DNA of 64,000 bases from Turritopsis dohrnii. Lineage: Eukaryota; Cnidaria; Hydrozoa; Anthoathecata; Oceaniidae. A program made the position numbers and the translations under genes. Shown here in pieces: positions 34,441 through 46,784 of this stretch; the first letter of the stretch is position 1, and each line of letters begins with the position of its first letter. The notes under the pieces were generated by a model, which was given only the letters and a program-made list of their open reading frames with translations, made no database searches and was not told the DNA's origin. The stretch is from positions 114,384-178,383 of the forward strand of contig BQMF02000670.1 in NCBI GenBank assembly GCA_027922465.2, given 5' to 3'.

Positions 34441-37094
34441 ATGTGGAGACTCGCCTTCTTGTCGTGTTGCGTCGTTGGAATCATCCGGCAAGGTGGCGTA
34501 ATATCAATTTTCGTTTGTTTTTTTTTTTGTTTAGTTTCTTGTGAACATACCGACATTTCTGTTTAAAAACCTGTTAATGTTTGTATCTTTCGTCTCGAGT
34601 CCATGATGTGAGAAAATAATGTCAGAGATGGAAATAAGGAAATTCTGAGCTGTCGGACATTTTACTGAAATGCCTAAATACCCTGTCGCCCACCTAAGAA
34701 GAAGCATAATAGATTATTTTTCTGTCGGACATTTCTATATTTCTTAAGGATTTTATGTCGGCCGTTTCTGGAAAGCTCTCGGAAATCGTCGATGTCTGGC
34801 AGCTATTTCCAACCCTGAATTTTATATGGCTTTTGTGCAATTACTAATAATTACAATTAGCCTTTTCCTTAATTCAGTTTTCTGTTACACACACCACACC
34901 ACTACCACAATGCGATGCTGAAGTTAACATGGAAATACTTCAGGTTGTGTTGTAAGCAGATGTGAGAATATAAGTATTTCTAATGATTTTTTTTCCATCC
35001 CAATACGGTAGCAGGTATGGTATAGTAAGGAAATCAACCTCGGACCCAAGGTTTCTTACGCCATCCGTATATCGAAAAGGCAAGAGACCCTGGGTTCGAG
35101 GTTGGAGACCCGGGGTTCGAGGTTGGTAAGGACAGAACTGAATTTTAAGAATGGGAAATTATCTAAAAGTTGATGTCATTTCCACTTTGAGCTCCTCAAA
35201 GAAAATGTCGTTCCCAGCTCTCTGCGACAGAGAAGCTTACGTCATAACCTCTTGTTGTTCAGATCTGTAATCAATAAGTATGAAATAGTACGAAAAAATA
35301 TTTCACCATGACCATGTTTGAAAACCATTAAGGTGGGATCACTGTAAAAATACCAAACTCCTTAAAGTTTCAAATGTTTTGAATATTTTGGTGTTACATG
35401 GTGTGCGGGGAAGAGACAAACTCAAGTTACATTCCATCATATGCACTTCGTATTGACTTCTTTGTAGATATCACAATTATTGCATAATTAAGATATCACA
35501 ATTACTGCATAATTAAGATATCACAATTACTGCATAATTAAGAGAATGAAGTAGTATAACTTGCTAGTCACCAATATTTTCTTTTTTTGTAGTAAGTAAG
35601 TTTTGCCTGATCTTTTTGATTTTTGTTAATATTGGATTAGTGGATGTTTCCATGATGAAACGATATTAATAAACAAAGGTATAGTGGTCCTGGGAACGAT
35701 GTTGCACAATGGGAACATCACATTAATGGCAATGAATATTCTTTTTCAGTGGATTCCTTGCAATGCTACGATTGTTTGACAACAAACGAAACAATGTGTC
35801 ATGCAACACAGCAAGAAGTACCTTGTGATGCCAAGAAGCGCGAAGACATGTGCTTGACCATCGCGTACTCCTATCGCACATACACGCGACAAAATGAGAT
35901 GGTGGTGAAAAGAGTGTATCAGAGCACGTGCGCCATATCTGCGCTTACGTGTAACTTTTATTGTCGATCATTGATGCTGAGTGGTGATAATGACTGCGTG
36001 GTGAGTTTTCACTTGTGGTCAAAATCGAAATCACTTACCTATGATCTATGAGCATGTTTATGTCAACTCTTTCCTCAGTGCTTCTTGCCTTTTCGATATG
36101 CGGATGGCGGCCATCCAGTATATCGAAAAGGCAAGACGTCCTGCGGACGAGGTTGTGTTTATGTGACAGGATTCAAACGTTACATTGAGACGGTAAAAAC
36201 ACTCATAAAAGTATTTGAACAAATGTGGCTAAGCCCAAACTCTCACTAACCCAGACACATTTCACAAGGTTTTCACCTTAAAGTCTAATGTTTGAATCCT
36301 GTCCCCATACACTGTATGCTACGTAGCATCATTCAACTTTCGATTAATTTATTGACAATGTTGGCCACGTGTTTATCACGTGTTTGTGACGTAATTCCAT
36401 TACCATTCTTCGTTTCCGAGATTTTTTATATGTTGGTGTGGAGACATAAGTCCAATATCGTATTTTCGTATTCTACGAAGTAAATGAAAAACTGTCGTTT
36501 TGTTTTCATTCAATTTTAAAAATGGCCAAATATTTAAAAAGAACCCACGATACTACGATAATTGAAAACATGTCATGACGCTGTCACACGACATTGTCAT
36601 TGATAAACACAACACGACGCGACATTAAAGGAGTGTATCAGAACTCGGTTTGCATTAAGTATTTCCTGTAGCGTTGCGATTTGTTTATCTGTTATTGTTT
36701 ACATTACTGTTTCATTCCCTTTAACGTTTTAGCCGTATTGCTGTTCAAGTGACTATTGTCCCTTTAACGTTTTAGCCGTATTGCTGTTCAAGTGACTATT
36801 GTACCTTTAACGTTTTAGCCGTATTGCTGTTCAAGTGACTATTGTACCTTTAACGTTTTAGCCGTATTGCTGTTCAAGTGACTATTGTACCTTTAACGTT
36901 TTAGCCGTATTGCTGTTCAAGTGACTATTGTACCTTTAACGTTTTAGCCGTATTGCTGTTCAAGTGACTATTGTAACAAAGCTCGTAGAAACCTGCTTAC
37001 ACCGTCGAAGTTAAATACTGCAGCAAAAGAAAACATGCAGCTTTCGCTCTTCATATGTTCGTGTTTCACTTACATAATGCTGTGTTTTTCGTGA
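34441..37094 (+). CDS. Ly6/uPAR-domain GPI-anchored protein B
   Basis: Three exons: 34441-34492 (signal peptide MWRLAFLSCCVVGIIRQ, donor G|GTGGCG, phase 1), 35750-36000 (phase 0) and 36948-37094 with stop TGA. They encode 149 residues. The domain begins LQCYDC and has the Ly6/uPAR cysteine pattern (ETMCHA, VPCDAKK, DMCLTIAYSY, STCAISALTCNFYC, NDC). The last exon gives PYCCSSDYCN, the family-typical CCxxDxCN ending, then a hydrophobic GPI signal (LFICSCFTYIMLCF). Exon 1 is exactly as long as in the divergent paralogue (52 nt) and phases match, so the two arose by inverted duplication. The acceptor and first 27 nt of exon 3 are amplified six-fold just upstream (36717-36974). Using any earlier acceptor would remove the anchor signal. 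Confidence 0.88.
35035..35128. repeat. Short foldback repeat (copy 2)
   Basis: aacctcggacccaaggtttc and gaccctgggttcgaggttgg arms, with ccgtatatcgaaaaggcaag between; a second ggggttcgaggttgg half-arm follows. Same family as 30954-31026. Intronic in Ly6-like gene B. Confidence 0.7.
35466..35543. repeat. Three-copy 26-bp tandem repeat
   Basis: Three units of gatatcacaattactgcata plus attaa, the first differing by one base. Intronic, 200 bp before exon 2 of Ly6-like gene B. Confidence 0.85.
36080..36155. repeat. Short foldback repeat (copy 3)
   Basis: cttgccttttcgatatgcgg and ccagtatatcgaaaaggcaa form the arms, with an outer gacgaggttg on one side. Same family as 30954-31026; intronic in Ly6-like gene B. 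Confidence 0.7.
36717..36974 (+). repeat. Six-copy 43-bp repeat of a splice acceptor plus exon start
   Basis: Six units of exactly 43 bp (starts 36717, 36760, 36803, 36846, 36889, 36932) differ only at the first base (c in units 1-2, a in 3-6). Each unit is a pyrimidine-containing tract with TTTTAG followed by 27 bases encoding PYCCSSDYC. Acceptor AGs end at 36732, 36775, 36818, 36861, 36904 and 36947. Only the last leads in frame to the GPI signal of Ly6-like gene B. From any of the others, translation continues FNVLAVLLFK and stops in the next unit, because 43 is not a multiple of three. Confidence 0.95.
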
Positions 37095-38084
37095 AGTTTT
37101 TGCCACGAGGATGATGGATATGTATATTCTGACGGAAGCATGCCAGTCACAGATGATGCAAATATCAAAACAGAGCATTGAAAATGGTTTCTTTAATGAG
37201 AAGTCTCAAAGTCGAGTGGACTTTTAGGCATTTTCTACACAATCCTTGGGCAGCAGTTTATTGAAAAAACACGAACAGATTGAGTACTTTGCAAAAACCA
37301 AGAACCAAATGACAACCCACTCCAACCGTTGTGTAAATGAACAACAAATCAAATCAACCGTAAGGAACCGCAACAAGGCGCGTCACTTTCATAAGTAACG
37401 CCTATTTTTCTATTTTCGAAGACCAATTTGTGTTTTGTGGTACGCCACGCATTATAAATTAACGGTACATGTACTAAATGTCTCTACACAAGTTCGCATC
37501 TTTATAAACTAGAATTATATACTTCCAAACTCCCTCCTCGCGTTAGCATATAACTGTCACCACACCATTATTTTCAATTAACGACATTGTGGTGTGCAGT
37601 GAACTTTACTGTTATGGCGTGAAGGGGTTTATTTCAGTAAAAGGAAAAACAATACACGCTTTGTATTTTATGAGCAACCAACGTCAAACGGTAGAAGCAA
37701 CGTTGCTTAAAAATAGTAGTAGTGTTGCTTAATTTGTTGATAAGTTCGAAAACCTTTGTGTACCTTTTAGTGGTTTAATAAAAGTATCTAAGTATAAAGT
37801 CTGAGACAATCACTTTGATGGTGCAGATAACTGCGCCATCAAGGCATTAATTCACTCTCCATCATAATAATACAAAGGTTAAATAAAACTCGCTCTGTAA
37901 ATACATGCATCGAGCACTATGGTATTATCGATTCACATACACTTATGTAATACAAAGGTTATAATAAAGGACGGTCCTCTCAATAGAAAGTCATATTAAA
38001 CTAGACTGTAACTTCTGATTGAGAAAAGTACTAAAGATTAAAAAACAGAACAGTCTTTCAATAAAATTTTGTACAAGGAACATT
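37095..38084. other. Intergenic region with a dispersed repeat
   Basis: No gene seen. The part 37650-37805 (gagcaaccaacgtcaaac, gttgcttaatttgttg, aacctttgtgtacc, aagtatctaagtataaagt) is related to 27605-27750 inside the IHO1-like gene, so it is a dispersed repeat of unknown class. Confidence 0.5.
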
Positions 38085-41000
38085 TCAGGTTTTCCAAGCA
38101 AAGAATCCGCAATCTGCTTCCTTATTTGAAGAATGTCCGACAGGTCGATTGCAGACGTAAAATTGACGCCCATAATTTGCGCCTTCCTTCTTGACAGTCC
38201 GTAATACGGTTTTCTCCTTGTGGCCAGAACACAAGGGCGCAGGTGGAGGGCCTTTCAAGATATTCTTCCATGCAGATTTCGCTTGCGTTTTATCGGTCTT
38301 GATTTTATCGGTCTTGATTTTATTATGTTCAAAGTTCGACAGGTTTTCTCCTGGTTTAACAAATGTGTTACCTGAAGACAAGTCTGTGTTATCTGAATGT
38401 TTCATACTTAATATCGTTTTCTTACCATGATGTTGAGAACTAAGGCTAGTCTTTGAGAAATATCCGAATAAACTCTCCTTCTTTTTGTTTGGTTTACTGA
38501 GACATTGGCGTTTTACTTGATTACTCTGCTCGACAATTGCTTTCCGTTTACCGAAACTAGATTGAATAGTATGATCAAAGTTGCACTCAAACTTTTCATC
38601 ATCACATCTCTCCTTTTTCGTGAAATACGATTTTATTCGTTGTTGCCTACCACAAACTTCCGGCATGTTTGCCGTGCATAACGTCGGTATGACGTCCGAC
38701 CTGACGAATTTACAGTTCATCACACCTACGACAGGACAGTGATCTGAACCTTGCACGTCGGCGTGAATGTCGCATTCCGTGAACACGTTGGACGCTAGTT
38801 TGTCGCTTGCAAATATGTAGTCGATACGCGTGCCGTAATTCGTTTCGCGAGCTCGTGATTTCGTGTTCCAACACGTGTAAGCGGATTTGACGTCAGGATG
38901 AAATTGACGATACACGTCAACCCAAATATTACCGTCGTCAGATTCAATCATGTCGTCGTCGTCGGTGTTGGAATTCTGATTTTGACTATCCGCATGATCG
39001 TCTATGGAATTGCGACGGGGCAGGATAAGCATGTGCTCAAGCCATTTTCGTGCATCACTCACATCGAAATCCTGAAGAACAAAAAAACGAGATTGAAATG
39101 AAAGCAGATTTCAATCACTCACTAGAACGATAACGATAATAAATTACGTCATTGCATTCATTGCCTCGTTTTGAAGTTAATTACTTGTACTCAACCTGAA
39201 TAAAAGTCATTAATTTCTAGTTCGAAAACGAGGCGTTGAATGTGGTAACGTGACTTATGAAGGCCAGGAAGCAACAATTCATGATAATAAACAAACAGTT
39301 GCAGAGGAAATTGGGTAAAATAACTGTCAGGGCATCAGTCGAGAAAAAAACTTTTCAATTTCTTCGACAAATCCAGCGATGGTGCAGTGGTTAGTACCTT
39401 CGAGTGCGACCTCTGCGACCCGTGTTCGAGTCCAGTCATGTCGTATCTCGATACTACAATCCGATGCATTTTAAAAGCAACGTATCAGCCAATTAGACTG
39501 TACACTGGCCTTCGGGCAAGTTAGAGCAATGCTATACGTATCTCTGGCGGTAAGTCAACTAATAGTTTCAAGTCGGCGGGCGGAAGAACCAACCATTACG
39601 GATGGAAGCCCAAGGACTAAAAACTCCCGCACTCACTTACTATGTACGATGGCCTGTGCTGATTTCACATCACGTGATATCAAGCAAATCGAAAGAAAAA
39701 GAAACCATAGTCTAACGAAAATAATGCTTACGTCATCAGGATCGCAATGGTCAATTCTCCTATGGCATACGTTCATATCACCCAGTACTATTACGTGCCT
39801 AAAACAGAATTCATACCAACACTGCCACGATATTATAGTCACAAGCTAGAAAATCAAAAACTGAAATGTTGCTTAAACAAAGAACCTTCCTTGATGATAT
39901 TCACATTACGAAAACACAAAGCATCTGGACAAATGAGTAAAAACCATCCCTACAATGACTTACTTTCCCGAATGTAAAATGGCCTTACACCTGGCTTCCA
40001 AGCATTGATAGAAGTTCATCTTGTAGCTGTACCTCTGTTGGTTTTCGGCGTATGTACAAGGACAATAGACGTTGATGATGCACACTCTCTCTGAGTTCTC
40101 CATCTGGTGCTCTGTGATGATGGCCCTGCCTAAATAAAGAAAAACAGTTTTTACTTCCCACTGGTTAAACTGTTGTGTTTCAGTAGCTGTTTTTATTCAT
40201 AGAACTTATGTTATGAGGCGATTACAACATACTGATGGACTTTATATATATGCTGCCTTAAAAAATTTTTACCTAAAATGCTTTTCTGACCAAGTTATGA
40301 AATACTGACCCACAAATTCAAATATTAAGCATTATCAAGTTCTGTAATGTAAATTTCTATTTGGATAATTGTAATATCAACTAAGTGAAAAAATTATAAT
40401 CACTATACATGTAACTGTCAGGGAAAAAAACTTGCTGTGCCTTTCACAAAGGGAATTTCAATATTTTCACTGACGTTGCATTAGGTAATCATTCCCAAAT
40501 TGTCATTGAAAACAATTAAAAGCAAGTATTAATCCATTTACTAATCACTGGCGATATTTTTTACCAACAATACTATAACAGATTTCGATTGTTAAGTGAA
40601 AATACAATCATATTCTTGAGAAAAGGTACTTTTTACCTTCTTCATCAATGGACTTGAGTATATCTTCATCAAATTCTGATACAGGGTCATATGTTCCAAC
40701 AAGAGTCTGATCAAAGTTATTATTCTTGTAAAATGTGCCGTTCAATCCTTCTTCTGCTGCATGAGGACAGATGGTGCGTTTGCAAAAGGTTGCCACACCT
40801 AAAAGTGGTACCAATCTTGGAATTCAATTCTATCGTATTATGCATCAGGAAAACTACTACTACCATATTTCCTCAAAGAAGGGCTGAAAATTGACCGACA
40901 CAAGGGATTTTTTCAGGTGCATGCAATGGAACAAATTGCATTGCATACAACCATCTTAAAATGTTTACATGCGGCATGTAGGTCAAGTACACAAAAAATA

Positions 41001-44000
41001 CAGAGACAGATAAAAGACAGAGTTATAGGATTCAAAAAATCAATATCAAAAATCCAAAGAAAAAAGAGGAAATCAAGCAAAAGCTTGTCATTCACCTTAA
41101 TCAGGAATAAACTGCCGACAATTTAGAAAAGAACTTTGAATCCCTTTCATCCTTAAATGTTAAAGGAAGTGAAGTTTGTTTGTTTAAATTTTAATAATAG
41201 CAATAGGTGGCAACACATGAAACATTTTCAGGCCAAGTGAAATGGAACAAGCCTAAAACAGTGTCCCATGTCGCCCTGGCATTATTACGAATTGTCTAGA
41301 TATTTTTAGGTACTTATAAGATGGGTTTATCGCAACCACAGTAAACTTGGTATGCAGTAAACTACTAGGTAAAATACAAAAGTGATTATTTCATTTAACA
41401 GAAGATACCCGAATTCCAGGAGTTTAGTGTCTACGATAATATTTTGTTTAACAGATAGATATTACAAAAAAAAACCAGGCCATAATAACCTGAAGTCTTT
41501 CCATTAACAGAGAAAATATCTTTTTTCAATTTCCATTGTTTTTTTTTTTTTTAATTCTCAACTTGAAATAAATGTGAAATAATATATATAGTAAACAAAA
41601 AGACATAATTTCAGGTAAACATTGAGATACGAATGATTTGTAATGAATGGAATTCATTTTCATAAACAAGTCTCCATAAGGATTATTATAGAGTTATCAT
41701 AATATTTTTGAGCGGAACTGTTTAATCTTTTTCTTAATGAGTACAGTTCAAAAACACAAATCAATAATAGGTATTAATTATTTATTATTTATAAAAATAT
41801 TTGTCTATTATTCCCTGATAAATCAATAAAACTTTCCATCCACAAATTATTAATGTTCATAAGAAAAGGAGACCTAAATAATTCACAAATTGGTATCCTT
41901 TATAGTCATCTGGACTACATGCGGACAGTTCTATCTTTGCAAAATCAAAAAAAATTTCGTTATTCCAGACAGAAAATGCACTCAAAATAATAGCAGCAGT
42001 GGCACAACGGTAACGTGTTCAGCTCACACACCAGAGGTTCCTGGTTCAAATCCCCCTCTGAAGGAAATTCTACCATCCCATTCCCCCTGTGACTTCTTCA
42101 GATGTTTCAAATTAGTGCCAAATTGTGATGATTCTCAACTGCAGTGTGCAGTAACCCCTTCCCTCAAAGTGCCCATTGAATGGAGCAGTATAAAAAGTCG
42201 GATTTGGGAGGGGTGAATGCATAAATAAACAAATTAAATAAATATGTCCAAAATAGATATATCGTTTACAAAAGGAACACTGTAAAACATGATCTCATTC
42301 TCCATTTTTGTACCTTTCTTTACTTACAAATGATTTAACGTTAACTTTCTTGAAGTTTAATAAGGAAAAAGAGACAACATTTTAAAAGCAGAAGTGTAAC
42401 CACAGTGTTGATGTTAAACCATAATGAAAATTATCAATATAAATAAAGAAATAAAGAAATAACAAACCAATAAAACCATGTGCAAATCTTTCAAAAAATG
42501 TTTTATCTAAACATATGCTTTTTTGAAATCTATATTATACAGATTTTCTCATTATAAAAAATGAAAAACAAACATCATAGATTTAATATCTTGGTATATA
42601 ATTGTCAACGTCATAAAAATGGAATAGTCACATAATTTTTAATAAATGGTGGCAAATATTCATATCAAAATCGTTGAAACATTATCTAATAGAAGCAAAT
42701 CAATATCGAAAGTATGTCATTAAACCTTTCAAAGCAATACTCTGGCTGAGAAGGCAGCATGGGTCACTTTCCTTGAACAGCCTGTATCAATTCCAACTTT
42801 TAGTAGATATATATTGGAAAGTATAAACATCCTGCAGAACCCATGCTGATCAAAAACATGTACAGGATTGGGTGTCTCCGGCCAACTATTACAGAAGTGA
42901 GAGGACAAACGATAACTTTCAAACATAGGTGCTATTACAATCAGAAAATAGGAAATACAGACTGTTACAAAATCTTGACACTTAAACAATGTAAATGAAT
43001 AATACTTTCTAAAAGCACTCTGAAATATTATACAAGAAAAAAAAATGTTCACCCCATGAGAATGCCTTGATAAAAAATGCTATACGATTTTGTTGAAAAG
43101 TTGTTTCAGAGTGCTAAATGTATTCCAGAGCAAGATTCATTAATTAATAATTATCTTTCAACCATATACAATCATATACAAGTTAACTAAAAAATTTTTA
43201 AAAAGTACATGACTCTGAGTTTCGTGCTATGCACTTATCAAATGTACAAAATGAATTCTGATGTAACTGATGATTTTGATCTTGCATGTAGTGATGCCAG
43301 GCTCTGATTCATACTCTTGTCGTATTAGCAGTCAATAGTAGTGTATACATTTTTTACATATACTTTGTGAAACGTCAGAATCGAGATTCTTTTGAGACGT
43401 ATTTTCAGTTTGATTTTGAATTTTGCTGTCATACCTTTGAGAGAGCTTTTTCTACTATATATATATATATACTCTTTTTTTTATTTTTCTAACTTATTTA
43501 ATTTACTTGTAAATATTTTAATCTTATCAAATGTACAATGAATCAATAAAAAATGCTAGAAAATGCTAGAAAAAAATACTCATTACAGGTCACATGAATC
43601 TTAAATATGTCCTGATAGTAATTAAACTAGGTCATAAGAAAAGACAAAAGCAATTAATTGCTATTATATTAAAATAATCTAACACATTAACAAAGGAAAA
43701 AGTATAAATGATATGATTAGATATTTTAAAACTACTGAACTCTTACCAGAATATCCACCTCGTCTTCGAGAGAAACTGAAGAAAGCATAGTAACCATCAA
43801 CATTTGCAATGTCTTCAGTCAATAAATTCCCTGAAATGAAATGTGTCAAAAAGGCTTTATAAACTCATGCTATCAAAAATTGATTTTCCAACTGTGTTTA
43901 TATGTTCAAAAGTCCATATATCTATTAACTGAAACATCATTGAGATTTTCAAGATGCTTTTTCTAGAGATAACAGATGTTTATACTTTCTACCCATGCCT

Positions 44001-44133
44001 TGTTCTTACTTGTGATTTTTGTTTCCTGTAAACAAATAATATCAGCATCCAATGAGTCCAGAAAATTTTTCATTGATACATTTCTATGTGTCGATCGTAT
44101 GCCATTGATATTCCAAGTCAGTATTTTCATCAT
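38085..44133 (-). CDS. APEX2: AP endonuclease 2 (APEX2)
   Basis: Six exons on the minus strand: 44133-44010, 43830-43747, 40798-40637, 40129-39964, 39798-39732 and 39071-38085. All junctions are in phase and encode 529 residues (human APEX2 is 518). The exonuclease III-type fold shows LTWNINGIR (residue 5 on), CLQETK with the metal-binding Glu37, and YAFFSFSRRRGGYSGVATFC. It continues with INVYCP, VIVLGDMN, RIDYIFAS and the catalytic GSDHCPV (about residue 309). The tail has a PCNA-binding box QQRIKSYF (344-351), a second aromatic motif ESLFGYF, and a C-terminal GRF zinc finger from APLCSGHKE to the end. APEX2 is a nuclear 3'-5' exonuclease/3'-phosphodiesterase that resects damaged ends, aids ATR-CHK1 signalling and depends on PCNA. 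A SINE ends 38 bp upstream of the start codon. Confidence 0.97.
39374..39641 (+). mobile_element. tRNA-derived SINE family 1, copy 1
   Basis: The head has an A box GATGGTGCAGTGGTTAGTAC and a B box GTGTTCGAGTCC. The body carries cactggccttcgggcaag, ggcggtaagtcaactaatag, gcgggcggaagaaccaacca and ttacggatggaagcccaagg. It is intronic in APEX2, antisense to the gene. Confidence 0.85.
41993..42243 (+). mobile_element. tRNA-derived SINE family 2
   Basis: Head GCAGTGGCACAACGGTAACG (A box) and CCTGGTTCAAATCCCC (B box). The body of about 180 bp ends ggatttgggagggg, gaatgcataaataaac and an A/T tail. Intronic in APEX2. Confidence 0.75.
42244..43746. other. APEX2 intron, no further feature
   Basis: The rest of the 2.9-kb intron between exons 2 and 3 is AT-rich, with a short (ta)n run at about 43454-43472. 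Open frames here (for example 42729-43052, minus) lack recognisable content. Confidence 0.5.
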
Positions 44134-44170
44134 GTATATTATTATTATCCAAACTTTCTGAAGATAAAAT

Positions 44171-44466
44171 AGTAAGTAAGTAAGTAAGTAAGTAACGGGA
44201 GTTTTCAGTCCTTGGGCTTCCATCCGTAATGGTTGGTTCTTCCGCCCGCCGACTTGCAACTATTAGTTGACTTACCGCCAGAGATACGTATAGCATTGCT
44301 CTAACTTGCCCGAAGGCCAGTGTGCAGTCAGTCGATGGCTCCTAATGGGCTGACACGCTGCTTTTAAAGCGCATCGGAGTGGTGTATTGAGATACGACAT
44401 GACTGGACTCGAACACGAGTCGCAGCAGTCGCACTCAAAGGTACTAACCACTACACCATCGCTGCA
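44171..44466 (-). mobile_element. tRNA-derived SINE family 1, copy 2
   Basis: Inverted copy of the element at 39374-39641: minus-strand head CAGCGATGGTGTAGTGGTTA and GTGTTCGAGTCC, same body, ending in a (gtaa)n microsatellite at 44171-44194. It lies 38-333 bp upstream of the APEX2 start codon, in the same orientation as the gene, so it forms part of its promoter or 5' leader. Confidence 0.88.
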
Positions 44467-46780
44467 CGATAGTACCTAATAGTACCTAATAGTACCTAAG
44501 CATTACACCAAATTACACCAAAGTAGTAGTAGTCAATAGTAATCAATAGTATCCACCTCCCCATTTAATTATCAAACAAATTATATTAAATATTAATTTA
44601 TTAATATATATAACTAAATAAATACAGTAGAAAATAGAAAATGAATAAAAAGTGTTGCATGATTATGGAGATACTTATTCCGAGAAAGAGAGAGAGAGAA
44701 CTAATTACATGTCAGGTAGTTTCTTAGAAAGAAATCAGTGACAAGCTTTAAAAACTTTAAAAACTTTCAAGCGAAACACAAGATATACTCATCTAATTGC
44801 CATGATCACACTGTCAGCATCCAAAGTCATCTAAAACTTTTTACCAGGGCATTTGGAAAAAGTGAAAGCACTATGAATGTGGGTTCTTATCAAATCAAAA
44901 ATCAAAAGTAAACCAAAAGTTTAGAAAAGAGTGGAGAATGAGATCTAAAGGAAGAAAAAGTAATGAGAGTTTTTTGGAGAAGAATGCGTTTATTATTAGT
45001 AGATTCGTGTAAGGTCCAGGGCAATTGCAAAACCTCCAATACTGACAATACTTATTATTGATAGTATATTACACCACACAGCCAGTTAATTATTCAGCGA
45101 AGACGAGTGACAGGCTGTGTCTTTTGCAAAAACTCCGAGAAACGGCTGTCGTTTGGGAAGAAAATGGTGCGAAAGAACGGTTTGTTTTGAGCTTTCCACG
45201 TGTTATTTGTGAAATTGATACATGGAGCCGAACATTGCGAATCGTGTTGGCATTATAAACTGTAACCGTAGAGATAAAATATATCTCGAGCAAAAGCATT
45301 ATGGTTTGATCAGCCAGTCTTGTTTACAGAGCATTGCCGCCCCTTTATTGATTATTTTTTGAAAGAAAATATTAACCGTCTGAAAATGGTATTAAAGTTA
45401 CTTCCCGAAAAAAAATAATCACCTTGTTATGAAGTTAGTCGATCGTGAACTTGATGAATCAGTAGCTTAAATCGTGTAAATTTGTATTTCTTTGTATTTT
45501 TCATAGCTGTCTTTTGTGTCAGGAAGAGAGATTACCCTTTTTTCATTTTATCAAAAAATATTATATAGCTAGTATCTTATTACTATCATTGAAGTTCATA
45601 CTCCTTTTGATCAAACACTATGCTTATTTCATATAGTCTAAATTGTTTATTATTAGATGATCATGTATTATTTTTCATTGGAGTATCACACAATGGGAAT
45701 GAAAATTATGAAAAAAATAATGTAAGAATATGAATGTCTAAAATGTACATTCATATACATTATTTCCCACATTCATATTTTTCAAGTGAGGTATCACTCA
45801 CGGCAGAACACACTTGAGTTTATTTGCAGTGATATACATAAATTGATGAATGAATGTATGAATATGGTGCCAATGTCCACTCAAACAAAAATCACACCAG
45901 ATTAGACTAGGCTAATTGACATTTTTTGTTTGTTTAAAGAACTATTATTCCCTAATAAGTAATAATGTAGTTCTTTCTGATATAAGAAAAGAAATCATTT
46001 TTTACTAACAATTTTTTTTAAAATAGAAGCTCTTCTGGTTGATTTTGTAAAGAATGTTCCAAGATCTGATATCGGAATATCGTTTTGAAGTTGTTCTGTT
46101 GTGTATTATTACATGATATTTTAAATATGTTTCATTATTAATGTACTTTTTTCAAAAAGGTTTTTTTTAATTGAATAGTAGTAAAAGCTGTGCAGTATTC
46201 TATGACTATAATTCACAATGTTTTCCATAAAAGCTTGATAGGGCTCAGTTTTTGGGTGTTCACAATCTTTAATATTTTTGGGAAAGATCCAAAAGTTAAT
46301 AAGTACATGGTTTTTGATTAATCAAACCAAACCATAGGAATTTCATTTCTTATTTATATGTTTCCTGTCCATTTTTAATTTTTGTTAATTTTTATAGATG
46401 AAAGTTTTAAGAAATATAATTTGCCATCTATTCACTAAGATCAATTTTTAAGTTTTTTCTCAGCACTAACATGCCATTATTCATGACATTTTGTCATCTT
46501 GTCTGTTAAAGGTGTGTATAATATGTTATTTTTTTATGACAAACTTCTGGAATAGTAGTTTAAATTTATTGTTTATATACATGAGGTTTCTTAGCAAAAG
46601 TATGGGATGTATATAAATGATTAAGACATAAAATTCAGCTAAGGATTTACATATATCTTTCAAGGTTTTATAACTCATTTGTTCAATTAATGTTCTCTGA
46701 TGAGTAAATATACTAGATACTAGATTTAGATTTAGTCAGATCTAATGTTGTTTATAAATGAAAATTATGTTCTATTTTTT
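44467..46780. other. Intergenic AT-rich DNA
   Basis: Contains tandem agtacctaat and agtagt/aatagt short repeats at 44470-44550 and a (ga)n run at 44684-44699. A hairpin (aataatgtaagaatatgaat against attcatatacattatt) lies at 45718-45766. The frame at 45058-45258 looks somewhat protein-like but has no match I know. No gene is supported. Confidence 0.5.
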
Positions 46781-46784
46781 GTTA

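Noticed and set aside
36717..36974. CRISPR-like direct repeat
   Set aside because: Units are contiguous with no spacers, in an animal gene; they are a splice-site tandem array.
39976..40129. APEX2 exon 4 ending at CCAG|GTGTAAGG
   Set aside because: It would delete about nine conserved residues; the GTAAGT donor at 39963 keeps them and the same phase.
45058..45258. 66-codon frame with mixed composition as a gene
   Set aside because: No signal peptide, domain or supporting splice sites; the opposite strand is equally open.
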